A stretch of DNA of 64,000 nt from Oscillospiraceae bacterium. Its GTDB lineage: Bacteria > Bacillota > Clostridia > Oscillospirales > Acutalibacteraceae. The DNA lies in NCBI GenBank assembly GCA_015066015.1, contig SVPE01000004.1, forward strand, positions 1-64,000. Reading direction: 5' to 3'. The notes under the pieces are model-generated. The model ran no database searches. It was not told the DNA's origin and saw only the letters and a list, made by a program, of their open reading frames with translations. Position 1 is the stretch's first letter. Each line of letters begins with the position of its first letter. A program made the translations under genes and the position numbers. This document shows positions 1 to 6,782 of the stretch, in pieces.

Positions 1-99
1 AAAAAAGGATATGAAGTGTCGGAAATGATATCCCCCATGCCGCAGATTCGCTTCTTCTTTGCCAAAGATCCTGCCGGAGTTACAATTCAGTTTATGTAA
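1..99 (+). CDS. VOC/glyoxalase-family protein, C-terminal fragment
   Basis: The window opens inside a reading frame of 32 codons that ends in TAA at 97-99. The last residues (FFFAKDPAGVTIQFM) resemble the final beta strand of vicinal-oxygen-chelate proteins, where a Phe-x-Asp-Pro-x-Gly segment precedes a metal-binding acidic residue; here that position appears to be Gln. The rest of the gene lies before the window, so substrate and activity cannot be judged. The family call rests on this short tail only. Confidence 0.5.
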   Translation, partial: KKGYEVSEMISPMPQIRFFFAKDPAGVTIQFM

Positions 100-165
100 C
101 TCTGTTTGGTAAATCCCAACATGTTGAACAGTTCGATAAATAAGAATTTGCTGGTGATGCTATAA

Positions 166-996
166 ATGAATACAACTTTGAAATGCAACGGCGAGCTTGT
201 GAATGTAGATGGACATAACATTCATATATATAGGACAGGAAATATTGGCACCCCTAAGATTGTGCTTATGTCAGGTTCAGGGACGGTTGCTCCTGTATAC
301 GATTTCAAAATCCTTTATGAAAAGTTGTCCAAAAACTTCAGAGTGATTGTAATAGAAAAGTTCGGATACGGATATTCGGACATCTTTGATTCTCCTGCCG
401 ATATAGATACGATTGTTTCAACGCAAAGGAAAGCTTTGGAAGCTATGGGTGAAAATGGACCATACATTTTATTGCCACATTCTATGTCTGGTATAGAAGC
501 ATTGAGATGGGCGCAGATGTATCCCGATAATGTAATGGCAATAATCGGAAATGATATGTCTACACCTTTGACTTATAGCGCATGGACTGATGAAATGGTT
601 GAAAAAAGGATAAGATTGATGAAGTTTGCCACAAAATATAAACTACAAGGATTGCTATGTCCGTTAAATAATCCTTGCTTAACTAAATTTGAAATTAAGC
701 AGCACAAGCTTCTGAGAAAGAGAAACGCTTTTAATATCTGCTGTATCAATGAATCCAAAGAAATTTTAAGCAATGTACGTATTGTAGAAAAAGCTGGATA
801 TGCAAAATGTCCAGTCTTACTGTTTGCGTCAAATGGGAAGCAAACAAAAGGACATTGGTCTGATGCACAGAAAGAATTTGCATCAATTCAAAATGCCAAG
901 TTGATTAGTTATGATTGCGGGCATTACATTCATCATTATAAAAGCAACGAAATGTGTGAGGAAATAATTAGATTTTACAATTCATTAGACAGATAA
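166..996 (+). CDS. alpha/beta hydrolase, 276 aa
   Basis: Cytoplasmic alpha/beta-hydrolase-fold protein with no signal peptide. The oxyanion region (MSGSG, residues 35-39) and nucleophile elbow PHSMSG (Ser106) match the GHSMGG pattern with small changes; a C-terminal CGHYIHHY segment supplies the likely catalytic His. Length fits the family. The substrate is unknown. Codon use looks more AT-rich than the housekeeping genes further along, and a MITE-like repeat follows, so recent acquisition is possible but unproven. A hairpin terminator at 1039-1076 closes the unit. Confidence 0.8.
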   Translation: MNTTLKCNGELVNVDGHNIHIYRTGNIGTPKIVLMSGSGTVAPVYDFKILYEKLSKNFRVIVIEKFGYGYSDIFDSPADIDTIVSTQRKALEAMGENGPYILLPHSMSGIEALRWAQMYPDNVMAIIGNDMSTPLTYSAWTDEMVEKRIRLMKFATKYKLQGLLCPLNNPCLTKFEIKQHKLLRKRNAFNICCINESKEILSNVRIVEKAGYAKCPVLLFASNGKQTKGHWSDAQKEFASIQNAKLISYDCGHYIHHYKSNEMCEEIIRFYNSLDR

Positions 997-1038
997 ATTC
1001 CAATTTATCGGTTTGTTGCTAAATTGGGCTGTAATCTC

Positions 1039-1076
1039 AAAAATCGACAATCCTCGACAGAAGGTTGTCGATTTTT
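1039..1076 (+). terminator. rho-independent terminator after the hydrolase
   Basis: A perfect 12-bp stem (AAAAATCGACAA with TTGTCGATTTTT) encloses a 14-nt loop, and the 3' arm ends in T residues. It lies 43 bp after the stop codon and abuts the heptamer array of the following repeat element. Confidence 0.75.
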
Positions 1077-1239
1077 ACTTATTACTTCTTCACTATTCAC
1101 TTTTCACTAACTTTTGGGTCGGTTTTTGGCGAGGTAATAAGAACCTCACGAAACAAGACGAAATCAAAGATTTCTTTGTTTCGGAGAACCTTGTTACTCG
1201 CAAGCTCGTAATAAGTAAGAAGTAATAGTGAATAAGTAT
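1075..1239. repeat. MITE-like palindromic element with inverted heptamer arrays
   Basis: Five tandem 7-mers (TTACTTA, TTACTTC, TTCACTA, TTCACTT, TTCACTA; 1075-1109) face four inverted 7-mers (TAAGTAA, GAAGTAA, TAGTGAA, TAAGTAT; 1212-1239). Between them a long imperfect hairpin (1129-1201) centres on GAAATC-AAA-GATTTC and includes CGAAACAA/TTGTTTCG. No transposase or convincing gene is present. This explains most of the 400-bp gap between the two hydrolase genes. Calling it mobile is inference. Confidence 0.6.
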
Positions 1240-1341
1240 GGGTGGGATACCCGCACCCAATTGTAATGAATATTTTTAGTATATAGCTTTAAATTGGGTG
1301 TTTTTTTGGATGCATTGTTCATCATTTTTATTTGTGCGGCA

Positions 1342-1370
1342 TTGACATATGAAATGTTATATGTTACCAT
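1342..1370 (+). promoter_or_regulatory. sigma-A promoter of the secreted hydrolase
   Basis: TTGACA (1342-1347), a 17-nt spacer, and TACCAT (1365-1370) with an upstream TG (extended -10). It lies 33 bp before the start codon. Confidence 0.65.
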
Positions 1371-1403
1371 ATTCTTATAATATATTAAAAGGTTGTGAAA
1401 TAA

Positions 1404-3038
1404 ATGAAAAAAGCAATATCTTTGTTTCTTTCTCTTTTACTCTTTTTTGCGGTGATGACACCCGTTGCTTCGGCAATTGATTCAGAAAACCTTCCTATAA
1501 TTTATATCCGCGGCAACGGAGAGACTATTTACGATGGCGACGGTAATCCGCTTGGTCTTGGAATTTCAGACCTTTTTTCTGATGTGTCCAACGGTAATTT
1601 CGATATGGATACAGTGGTTGAAACCTGCGCCAATATTATGCTTCCTATGCTTACTGAAGGTCTTCTTTTTGACGAATGGGACAGATACGGTAAAGCGGTT
1701 TATGAAGAGCTTAAGCCTTTATTTAAGGGCTCTGAGATTGACGAAAACGGAAACCCCATAAACGGAAGCGGTATTGCCCAGTCACGTATTGATGCCTCTG
1801 AGGCAGAAGCTGAACGTGATACTGTAAATTACGGTCTTTATGATTACAATTTTATGTATGACTGGAGACTTTCCCCCTATGATCACGTTGACAGACTTCA
1901 CGAGTATGTGCTCAAGGTGCTTGAAACAACCGGCAAAGACAAGGTTAATATCCATGTGGCTTGTCTGGGTGGCGGACTTCTTATGGCATATCTTGAAAAA
2001 TACGGTGACAACGGTCATATAAAGAATATTATGTTAAATGAGGTTCTTTCCAACGGTGCAACAATTATCAGCAAGACCTTCAGCGGTCAGATTGAATTTG
2101 ATGCAAAGCAGGTTGAAAGATATCTCGCTCAGATGAAGTATTGCTCTGATATCGGTATGCCCGGCGGCTTTGGTCTCAGCGATCTTATCAATGAAATTGT
2201 TTTCAAGACAATAGATCTCTTCAATCAGATAACGGTAACAGATAAAGCTTTAGACGAGGTTGAGAATCTGTACGGTAAGCTTTATGAAGCACTTATGCCT
2301 GCTGTTTGCCATGCAACGGGTATTGCAACTGTTGTCAATTACTGGACCTGCGTAAGCGAGGAGGATTTTGATGCAGCTCTTAATCTTATTTACGGTGAAG
2401 AGGATTCAGAGCTGAGAACACAGTATGCAGGTCTTATAGATAAGATTGTGTATTACAGAGAACATTGTACTTCAAAGCTTGATGAGCTTTACGAAAAATG
2501 CGAAAATGAGTATAACATTCATATCGGTTTTGTCGCAAGGTACGGATATATGAATCCTCCTTTAACCAAGGATGCAGATGAGCTTTCCGACTTCCTTGTA
2601 AGCCTTGACGAAGCAACCAAGGGTGCTACCTGCGCAAAAATCGGCAGCACTCTTTCCGACGAGTATATTTTACAGAGAGTCGAAGAAGGTAAGGGAGATT
2701 ACATCTCTCCTGACAGACAGGTTGACTTATCAACCGCTCTTTATCCTGACAGAACATGGGTCATTAAGAATGCTCACCACAGCTTTACTACTGTTAGCGA
2801 TAACATAACGCTGTCTTTCCTTCAGGGAACAAATTATTCAATCCACTCCGAAGGTGCATATCCTCAGTACAGTGTGTTTTATGAAACTGAGGGAAGGTTA
2901 GAGCCTATGACGGCAGAGAACAGTGCGGATTATGAATGGATTTCTCTTCCGGAAGAAGAACCTACAACTCAGACAAGAATTGCATCCCTTATACGCTTTT
3001 TAACAATGATTATCAAATTAATAACAAGTCTTTTTTAA
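1404..3038 (+). CDS. secreted alpha/beta-hydrolase-like protein with Cys at the nucleophile position, 544 aa
   Basis: An N-terminal signal peptide (KK, then a hydrophobic run to about residue 24, VASA) indicates export. The protein is a paralogue of the gene at 31135: both have an early I/V-x-x-GxG loop, a 'RLH-Y' helix and the block VNIxxxxLGG. The other copy has Ser in the elbow (ISLGG); here the same position is Cys187 (ACLGG, codon 1962-1964). A C-terminal amphipathic tail (SLIRFLTMIIKLITSLF) may contact the membrane. The fold is likely lipase/esterase-like; activity is uncertain because of the Ser-to-Cys change. It has its own promoter and a terminator at 3140, so it is monocistronic. 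Confidence 0.7.
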   Translation: MKKAISLFLSLLLFFAVMTPVASAIDSENLPIIYIRGNGETIYDGDGNPLGLGISDLFSDVSNGNFDMDTVVETCANIMLPMLTEGLLFDEWDRYGKAVYEELKPLFKGSEIDENGNPINGSGIAQSRIDASEAEAERDTVNYGLYDYNFMYDWRLSPYDHVDRLHEYVLKVLETTGKDKVNIHVACLGGGLLMAYLEKYGDNGHIKNIMLNEVLSNGATIISKTFSGQIEFDAKQVERYLAQMKYCSDIGMPGGFGLSDLINEIVFKTIDLFNQITVTDKALDEVENLYGKLYEALMPAVCHATGIATVVNYWTCVSEEDFDAALNLIYGEEDSELRTQYAGLIDKIVYYREHCTSKLDELYEKCENEYNIHIGFVARYGYMNPPLTKDADELSDFLVSLDEATKGATCAKIGSTLSDEYILQRVEEGKGDYISPDRQVDLSTALYPDRTWVIKNAHHSFTTVSDNITLSFLQGTNYSIHSEGAYPQYSVFYETEGRLEPMTAENSADYEWISLPEEEPTTQTRIASLIRFLTMIIKLITSLF

Positions 3039-3139
3039 GGGAATTCACAATCAAATCCATAGGTTTTTGGTAATTTGAAACTTTCATAGGCCTGATGTTA
3101 ATTAACGTCGGGTTATTTGGATGATTTAGCTTAAATAAA

Positions 3140-3167
3140 CCCGGCAGTCTGATAGGAGACTGCCGGG
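3140..3167. terminator. bidirectional terminator between convergent genes
   Basis: An 11-bp GC-rich stem (CCCGGCAGTCT/AGACTGCCGGG) with a 6-nt loop is followed by CTTTT on the plus strand and by an A/T-rich flank (TTTATTTAA) on the minus strand. It sits between the secreted hydrolase and the reverse-strand DUF1667 gene. Confidence 0.8.
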
Positions 3168-3202
3168 CTTTTATGTATTATTGTATTAAAATTTAAAAGT
3201 AA

Positions 3203-3559
3203 TCAATCCTCGTTGGTTGCAACAATATCAACACCCGTGTCGCAGATGTTACAAATAAGCACATCACCCATTTTTACGGGAGCGTCAACCACTTCATTGT
3301 TGATAACCTGCATACAGTCAAACATTTTTCCTTTTGGAATCGGCTTTGATGTTTTTACGGGAACAACGGAAAGCTTTCCTCCGCTGACCTTGATGGTTGT
3401 CGTGAGCATTCTTACGGGATTGGTGCATTCATCGTGGGCATACTGCTCACCGCGTTTGCAGGTGTTTCCTTTTACGGAAACGGGGATGTTGTTTTCGTTC
3501 AGCTCAACTGTGAGCATACAACCGATGGGACACGAAACACAAATCATTTCTTTAATCAT
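3203..3559 (-). CDS. DUF1667 domain protein, 118 aa
   Basis: A small protein with an N-terminal Cys cluster (CVSCPIGC, then CKRG) and a C-terminal CNICDTG, a pattern of the DUF1667 family that accompanies FAD-dependent glycerol-3-phosphate-type oxidoreductases. The Cys residues probably bind an iron-sulfur cluster or metal (family knowledge and inference). It is the last gene of a three-gene operon, 4 bp after the preceding gene, consistent with a third subunit of the complex. Confidence 0.85.
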   Translation of the reverse strand: MIKEMICVSCPIGCMLTVELNENNIPVSVKGNTCKRGEQYAHDECTNPVRMLTTTIKVSGGKLSVVPVKTSKPIPKGKMFDCMQVINNEVVDAPVKMGDVLICNICDTGVDIVATNED

Positions 3560-3563
3560 ATTC

Positions 3564-4826
3564 TCACACCTCCAGCCTTACAGTTATTTCGTTTCCTGAA
3601 AGCCTTGCAATGTCTTCAAGCTTAATTGTGACATTTTCCATTTCACCGGGTGCAAGCTTTCTCTTTTTCTTTTTGTAAAGCACTTCATCACCGCACTTGA
3701 CTGTTATCTGAGTGTCTTTGTAAACGTTGGCGACTCTGAAATAAATCTTCACGTCTTTATCGGTAGAGCGGTTGATGTTCTGGGGTACAACGTACCGTAC
3801 ACCATTTTCGGCTTTAACATGAATATCCTTTCCTGCTCTTCCTTTGTTTTTGCCTTTTGTAAGGATGTATTTTGCAGCACCTTCACCTGCAATCTGGCTT
3901 TCCTCGGTGACAAAGTCAACCAGATCATGCACCTGAAGAACATTACCGCAGGCAAAAACACCGGGACGGCTTGTCTGTCTGTATTCATCAACGATTGCAC
4001 CGTTTGTTACGGGGTCAATTATGATGCCTGCCATTCTTGTGAGCTCATTTTCGGGGATAAGTCCGACGGAAAGGAGGAGGGTGTCACATTCAATAAATTT
4101 CTCGGTGCCGGGAATAGGTCTTCTGTTTTCATCAACGTCTGCGATTGTTACACCTTCCAGGCGCTCTATACCGTGAGTTTTGATAACTGTGCAGCTGAGT
4201 CTGAGGGGGATTCCCATATCGTCAAGACACTGAACAATGTTTCTGTTGAGACCGCCTGAGTAGGGCATAAGCTCACAAACCATTTCAACCTTTGCGCCTT
4301 CAAGAGTCATTCTTCTTGCCATAATAAGACCGATATCACCCGAGCCGAGAATTACGATTTTTTTGCCGGGCATATAGCCGTCGATGTTTACATATTTTTG
4401 TGCAGTGCCTGCTGTCATTATTCCCGAAGCTCTTGAACCGGGCATGTCCAGAGCGCCTCTCGGACGTTCGCGACAACCCATTGCGAGAATAATTGCGGTT
4501 GCATGAATCTGCATTACACCGTCAGTTTTGTTTGTCGCAACAACAACATTACCGTGAAGAAGATCGGTAACCATTGTGTCTACCTTTACTTCGATATCTG
4601 TCTGTTTTATCTCTTTTATAAAACGGTAGGCGTATTCGGGACCAGAGAGCTCCTCGCCGAAATAGTGTAGACCAAAGCCGGTGTGAATACACTGCTCAAG
4701 AATGCCGCCGAGAGTAGCTGCTCTTTCCAGGATGATGATTTTCTGAACGCCGCACTCTCTGGCTTTAAGTGCTGCAGCCATGCCTGCCGGACCGCCGCCG
4801 ATTACTACAAGATCATATTTAAGCAT
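3564..4826 (-). CDS. NAD(P)/FAD-dependent oxidoreductase, GlpA-associated subunit, 420 aa
   Basis: An N-terminal Rossmann FAD motif (VVIGGGPAGMAAA, from about residue 7) and a second dinucleotide-binding motif (VILGSGDIGLIMARR) mark a two-dinucleotide flavoprotein; a C-terminal GVFACGNVLQVHDLVD segment is the usual FAD-contact region. The last ~85 residues form an extra beta-rich tail. It lies between a GlpA-like dehydrogenase and a DUF1667 gene, the arrangement of three-component dehydrogenases in Clostridia that pass electrons from a glycerol-3-phosphate-like substrate. The true substrate cannot be read from sequence. Confidence 0.85.
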   Translation of the reverse strand: MLKYDLVVIGGGPAGMAAALKARECGVQKIIILERAATLGGILEQCIHTGFGLHYFGEELSGPEYAYRFIKEIKQTDIEVKVDTMVTDLLHGNVVVATNKTDGVMQIHATAIILAMGCRERPRGALDMPGSRASGIMTAGTAQKYVNIDGYMPGKKIVILGSGDIGLIMARRMTLEGAKVEMVCELMPYSGGLNRNIVQCLDDMGIPLRLSCTVIKTHGIERLEGVTIADVDENRRPIPGTEKFIECDTLLLSVGLIPENELTRMAGIIIDPVTNGAIVDEYRQTSRPGVFACGNVLQVHDLVDFVTEESQIAGEGAAKYILTKGKNKGRAGKDIHVKAENGVRYVVPQNINRSTDKDVKIYFRVANVYKDTQITVKCGDEVLYKKKKRKLAPGEMENVTIKLEDIARLSGNEITVRLEV

Positions 4827-4837
4827 TTACTCTCACC

Positions 4838-6283
4838 TCACTTTGTTTTATTATAAAGAATTTTTGAACCGTTACCGTGTTTTGTTACCTTGTTCATAGG
4901 AATATCAAGCTCTCTTGAGAGGATTTCAACCACCTTTGAGCTGCAGAATCCGCCCTGGCATCTGCCCATACCGGATCTTGTTCTTCTCTTTACGGCATCG
5001 ACATCTCTTGCACCGCAGGGAGCCTTGATTGCATCGATTATTTCACCTTCTGTTATACCTTCGCAACGACAGATAATTCTGCCGTAACGGGGATCCTTTT
5101 TAACAATTTCCGCTCTTTCTTCAGGTGAAAGCTCAGCCATTCTTATGGGAGCAGAACGCTTTGCAATGAAGTTTTCTTTCTTCTCATATTCGGGAGCCAT
5201 TTCTCTGAACATTTTGCCTACGTATCGCGCAATTGCAGGGGCGGCAGTGAGACCGGGAGATTCTATACCTGCAACGTTGATGAATCGGTGGTTTTCCTTG
5301 CTGGGCCCGATGATAAAGTCGGAGTTGTCACCGGCGCGGTGAGCTCTTAGTCCGGCAAAGGAGGTAATTGCGTTTCTTGTTGTAAGCTGAGGGATTACTC
5401 TGTGGACAGAGGATTTAACCTTATCAAGACCTTCAATTGTTGTATCAACATCGAGCTTACTGTCAAAGTCAAGGTCAATAGCAGTAGGTCCCATAAGTAC
5501 ATTTCCGTGAGCCGTAGGAGTTATGAGAATGCCCTTTCCCATAGGAGAGGGGCATTGGAAAAGAACGTGATTTACCATCTTCTTTTCTGTTTTGTCAAGT
5601 AGGTAGTATTCACCTTTTCTCGGAATAAGCTTAAAAGATGTATCACCGATCATATTTGCAATTTTATCTGCAAATATACCTGCACAGTTGATTACGTACT
5701 TTGTTTTGATAACACCTGTCGCAGTCGAGAGATAGAACATATCGTTTTTATACTCAATATCGAAAACACCGCTGTTTCTTTTGACTCTGGCACCGTTCAT
5801 AATTGCGTTTTCGGCGGCTGCGATTGTAAGCTCATAGGGGCTTACAATACCGGCGGTGGGCGCCCAGAGAGCTCCGATTGCCTCTTCGCTGATATAGGGC
5901 TCCATTGTGCGAAGTCTTTCCTGACTGATTATCTCCATATTAGGAACGCCGTTTTCAAATCCTCTTTCAAATAATGTTTCAAGGGTCTGCATATCGTCCC
6001 ATGAATAAGCAACAACAAGAGAGCCGATGTTTTTATAAGGCACGGACAGCTTATTGCAGTAATACGCCATAAGTGAAGCACCCTGAACATTAAGTTTTGC
6101 TTTAAGTGAGCCGGCCTCAGCATCAAATCCTGCGTGGACGATTGCACTGTTTGCTTTTGTACTTCCCATTGCAACATCACCGCATTTTTCAAGCAGAACA
6201 AGACTCATATCCAGCTTGCTTAGCTCTCTTGTAATCATAGCACCGACAACGCCGGCACCGATTACGACAACATCATATTGCAT
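4838..6283 (-). CDS. GlpA/LhgO-like FAD-dependent dehydrogenase with C-terminal BFD [2Fe-2S] domain, 481 aa
   Basis: A DAO-fold dehydrogenase: FAD motif VVIGAGVVGAMITREL at the N terminus, the substrate-binding beta domain in the middle, and GLRAHRAGD plus NVAGIESPGLTAAPAI near the FAD site. The last ~90 residues form a BFD-type ferredoxin domain with CRC, CGARD and GRCQGGFC cysteines. This composition matches GlpA-type anaerobic glycerol-3-phosphate dehydrogenases and L-2-hydroxyglutarate oxidase relatives. First gene of the operon, with a promoter and palindromic operators just upstream. No glpF or glpK is nearby, so the physiological substrate is uncertain. Confidence 0.85.
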   Translation of the reverse strand: MQYDVVVIGAGVVGAMITRELSKLDMSLVLLEKCGDVAMGSTKANSAIVHAGFDAEAGSLKAKLNVQGASLMAYYCNKLSVPYKNIGSLVVAYSWDDMQTLETLFERGFENGVPNMEIISQERLRTMEPYISEEAIGALWAPTAGIVSPYELTIAAAENAIMNGARVKRNSGVFDIEYKNDMFYLSTATGVIKTKYVINCAGIFADKIANMIGDTSFKLIPRKGEYYLLDKTEKKMVNHVLFQCPSPMGKGILITPTAHGNVLMGPTAIDLDFDSKLDVDTTIEGLDKVKSSVHRVIPQLTTRNAITSFAGLRAHRAGDNSDFIIGPSKENHRFINVAGIESPGLTAAPAIARYVGKMFREMAPEYEKKENFIAKRSAPIRMAELSPEERAEIVKKDPRYGRIICRCEGITEGEIIDAIKAPCGARDVDAVKRRTRSGMGRCQGGFCSSKVVEILSRELDIPMNKVTKHGNGSKILYNKTK

Positions 6284-6303
6284 ATTTTCTCCTCCATATC
6301 ATT

Positions 6304-6323
6304 TCTGTACAAAATAGTACAGA
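6304..6323. promoter_or_regulatory. palindromic operator candidate (TCTGTAC-N6-GTACAGA)
   Basis: A perfect 7-bp inverted repeat with a 6-nt centre lies 12-31 bp downstream of the reverse-strand -10 box, between promoter and start codon. The position suits repression of the oxidoreductase operon. The cognate regulator is not in the window. Confidence 0.55.
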
Positions 6324-6336
6324 TTGTTTATACAAT
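6323..6336. promoter_or_regulatory. palindromic operator candidate ATTGT-TTAT-ACAAT
   Basis: A perfect 5-bp inverted repeat that overlaps the reverse-strand -10 box by two bases. A near-identical 14-mer (GTTGT-TTAC-ACAAC) lies at 47398-47411, just downstream of another reverse-strand promoter, so this may be a shared regulator site. Confidence 0.5.
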
Positions 6337-6363
6337 AATAACACTATTTATTAATATAGTCAA
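6335..6363 (-). promoter_or_regulatory. sigma-A promoter of the oxidoreductase operon
   Basis: Read on the minus strand: TTGACT (6358-6363), exactly 17 nt, TATTAT (6335-6340). The first start codon is at 6283. Two palindromes overlap or follow the -10 box. Confidence 0.8.
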
Positions 6364-6430
6364 TAAAATATGTTCTGTTTTACCTGTATTTGTTTTGGCG
6401 AAACGGCAGATTTCACAATAATATACGTAG

Positions 6431-6643
6431 TCGGATGCTTGTATTATCCTTTATTACGGAAGTTTTACCGAAAAGGAATTTTTAGAGGAATATTCAAGCA
6501 GGCTTTTCGGTCTCAATGAAGAAATCACCGTAAAAGAGGGGGATAAGGAGTACAAAGGCGTAATTATCGGAATTGACGATATGTGTCACCTTAAAATCAG
6601 ATTGCCCGACGGCAGCAAGAAAACATTGAACTCGGCTTTATAA
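6431..6643 (+). pseudogene. decayed C-terminal fragment of biotin--protein ligase (birA)
   Basis: An open frame of 70 codons without a plausible start or ribosome binding site, preceded in frame by TAG at 6428. The translation has EEITVKEGDKEYKGVIIGID and then DGSKKTLNSAL, which fits the SH3-like C-terminal domain of BirA (typically G-x-E-V/I, Y-x-G, GID, DGS, L-S/N-S-G). The catalytic ligase domain is absent, so it is a gene remnant. It occupies the otherwise empty 500-bp gap between the oxidoreductase operon and the surface protein. The family call is from remembered motifs. Confidence 0.6.
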
Positions 6644-6703
6644 ATACGGAAGGTTGATTTCAAGACTGTATAATATTTTTTAAGAAAAAAATGATGAAAT
6701 TAC

Positions 6704-6732
6704 TTGACAATTAAAAATTAAAAATGTAAAAT
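6704..6732 (+). promoter_or_regulatory. sigma-A promoter of the surface repeat protein
   Basis: TTGACA (6704-6709), 17 nt, TAAAAT (6727-6732), close to consensus. The expected transcript start is near 6739, just upstream of a perfect hairpin. Confidence 0.8.
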
Positions 6733-6746
6733 TTATATGAATATTT

Positions 6747-6766
6747 ATAGCTGTGTTCACAGCTAT
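6747..6766 (+). other. 5'-UTR hairpin abutting the ribosome binding site
   Basis: A perfect 9-bp stem (ATAGCTGTG/CACAGCTAT) with a 2-nt loop ends one base before the Shine-Dalgarno GAGGAGG (6768-6774). Lying near the predicted 5' end, it could stabilise the mRNA or affect ribosome loading. Confidence 0.6.
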
Positions 6767-6782
6767 TGAGGAGGTTTTTTAT

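Noticed and set aside
1013-1225. 70-codon frame after the hydrolase
   Set aside because: It crosses the terminator and the MITE-like palindrome and resembles no protein.
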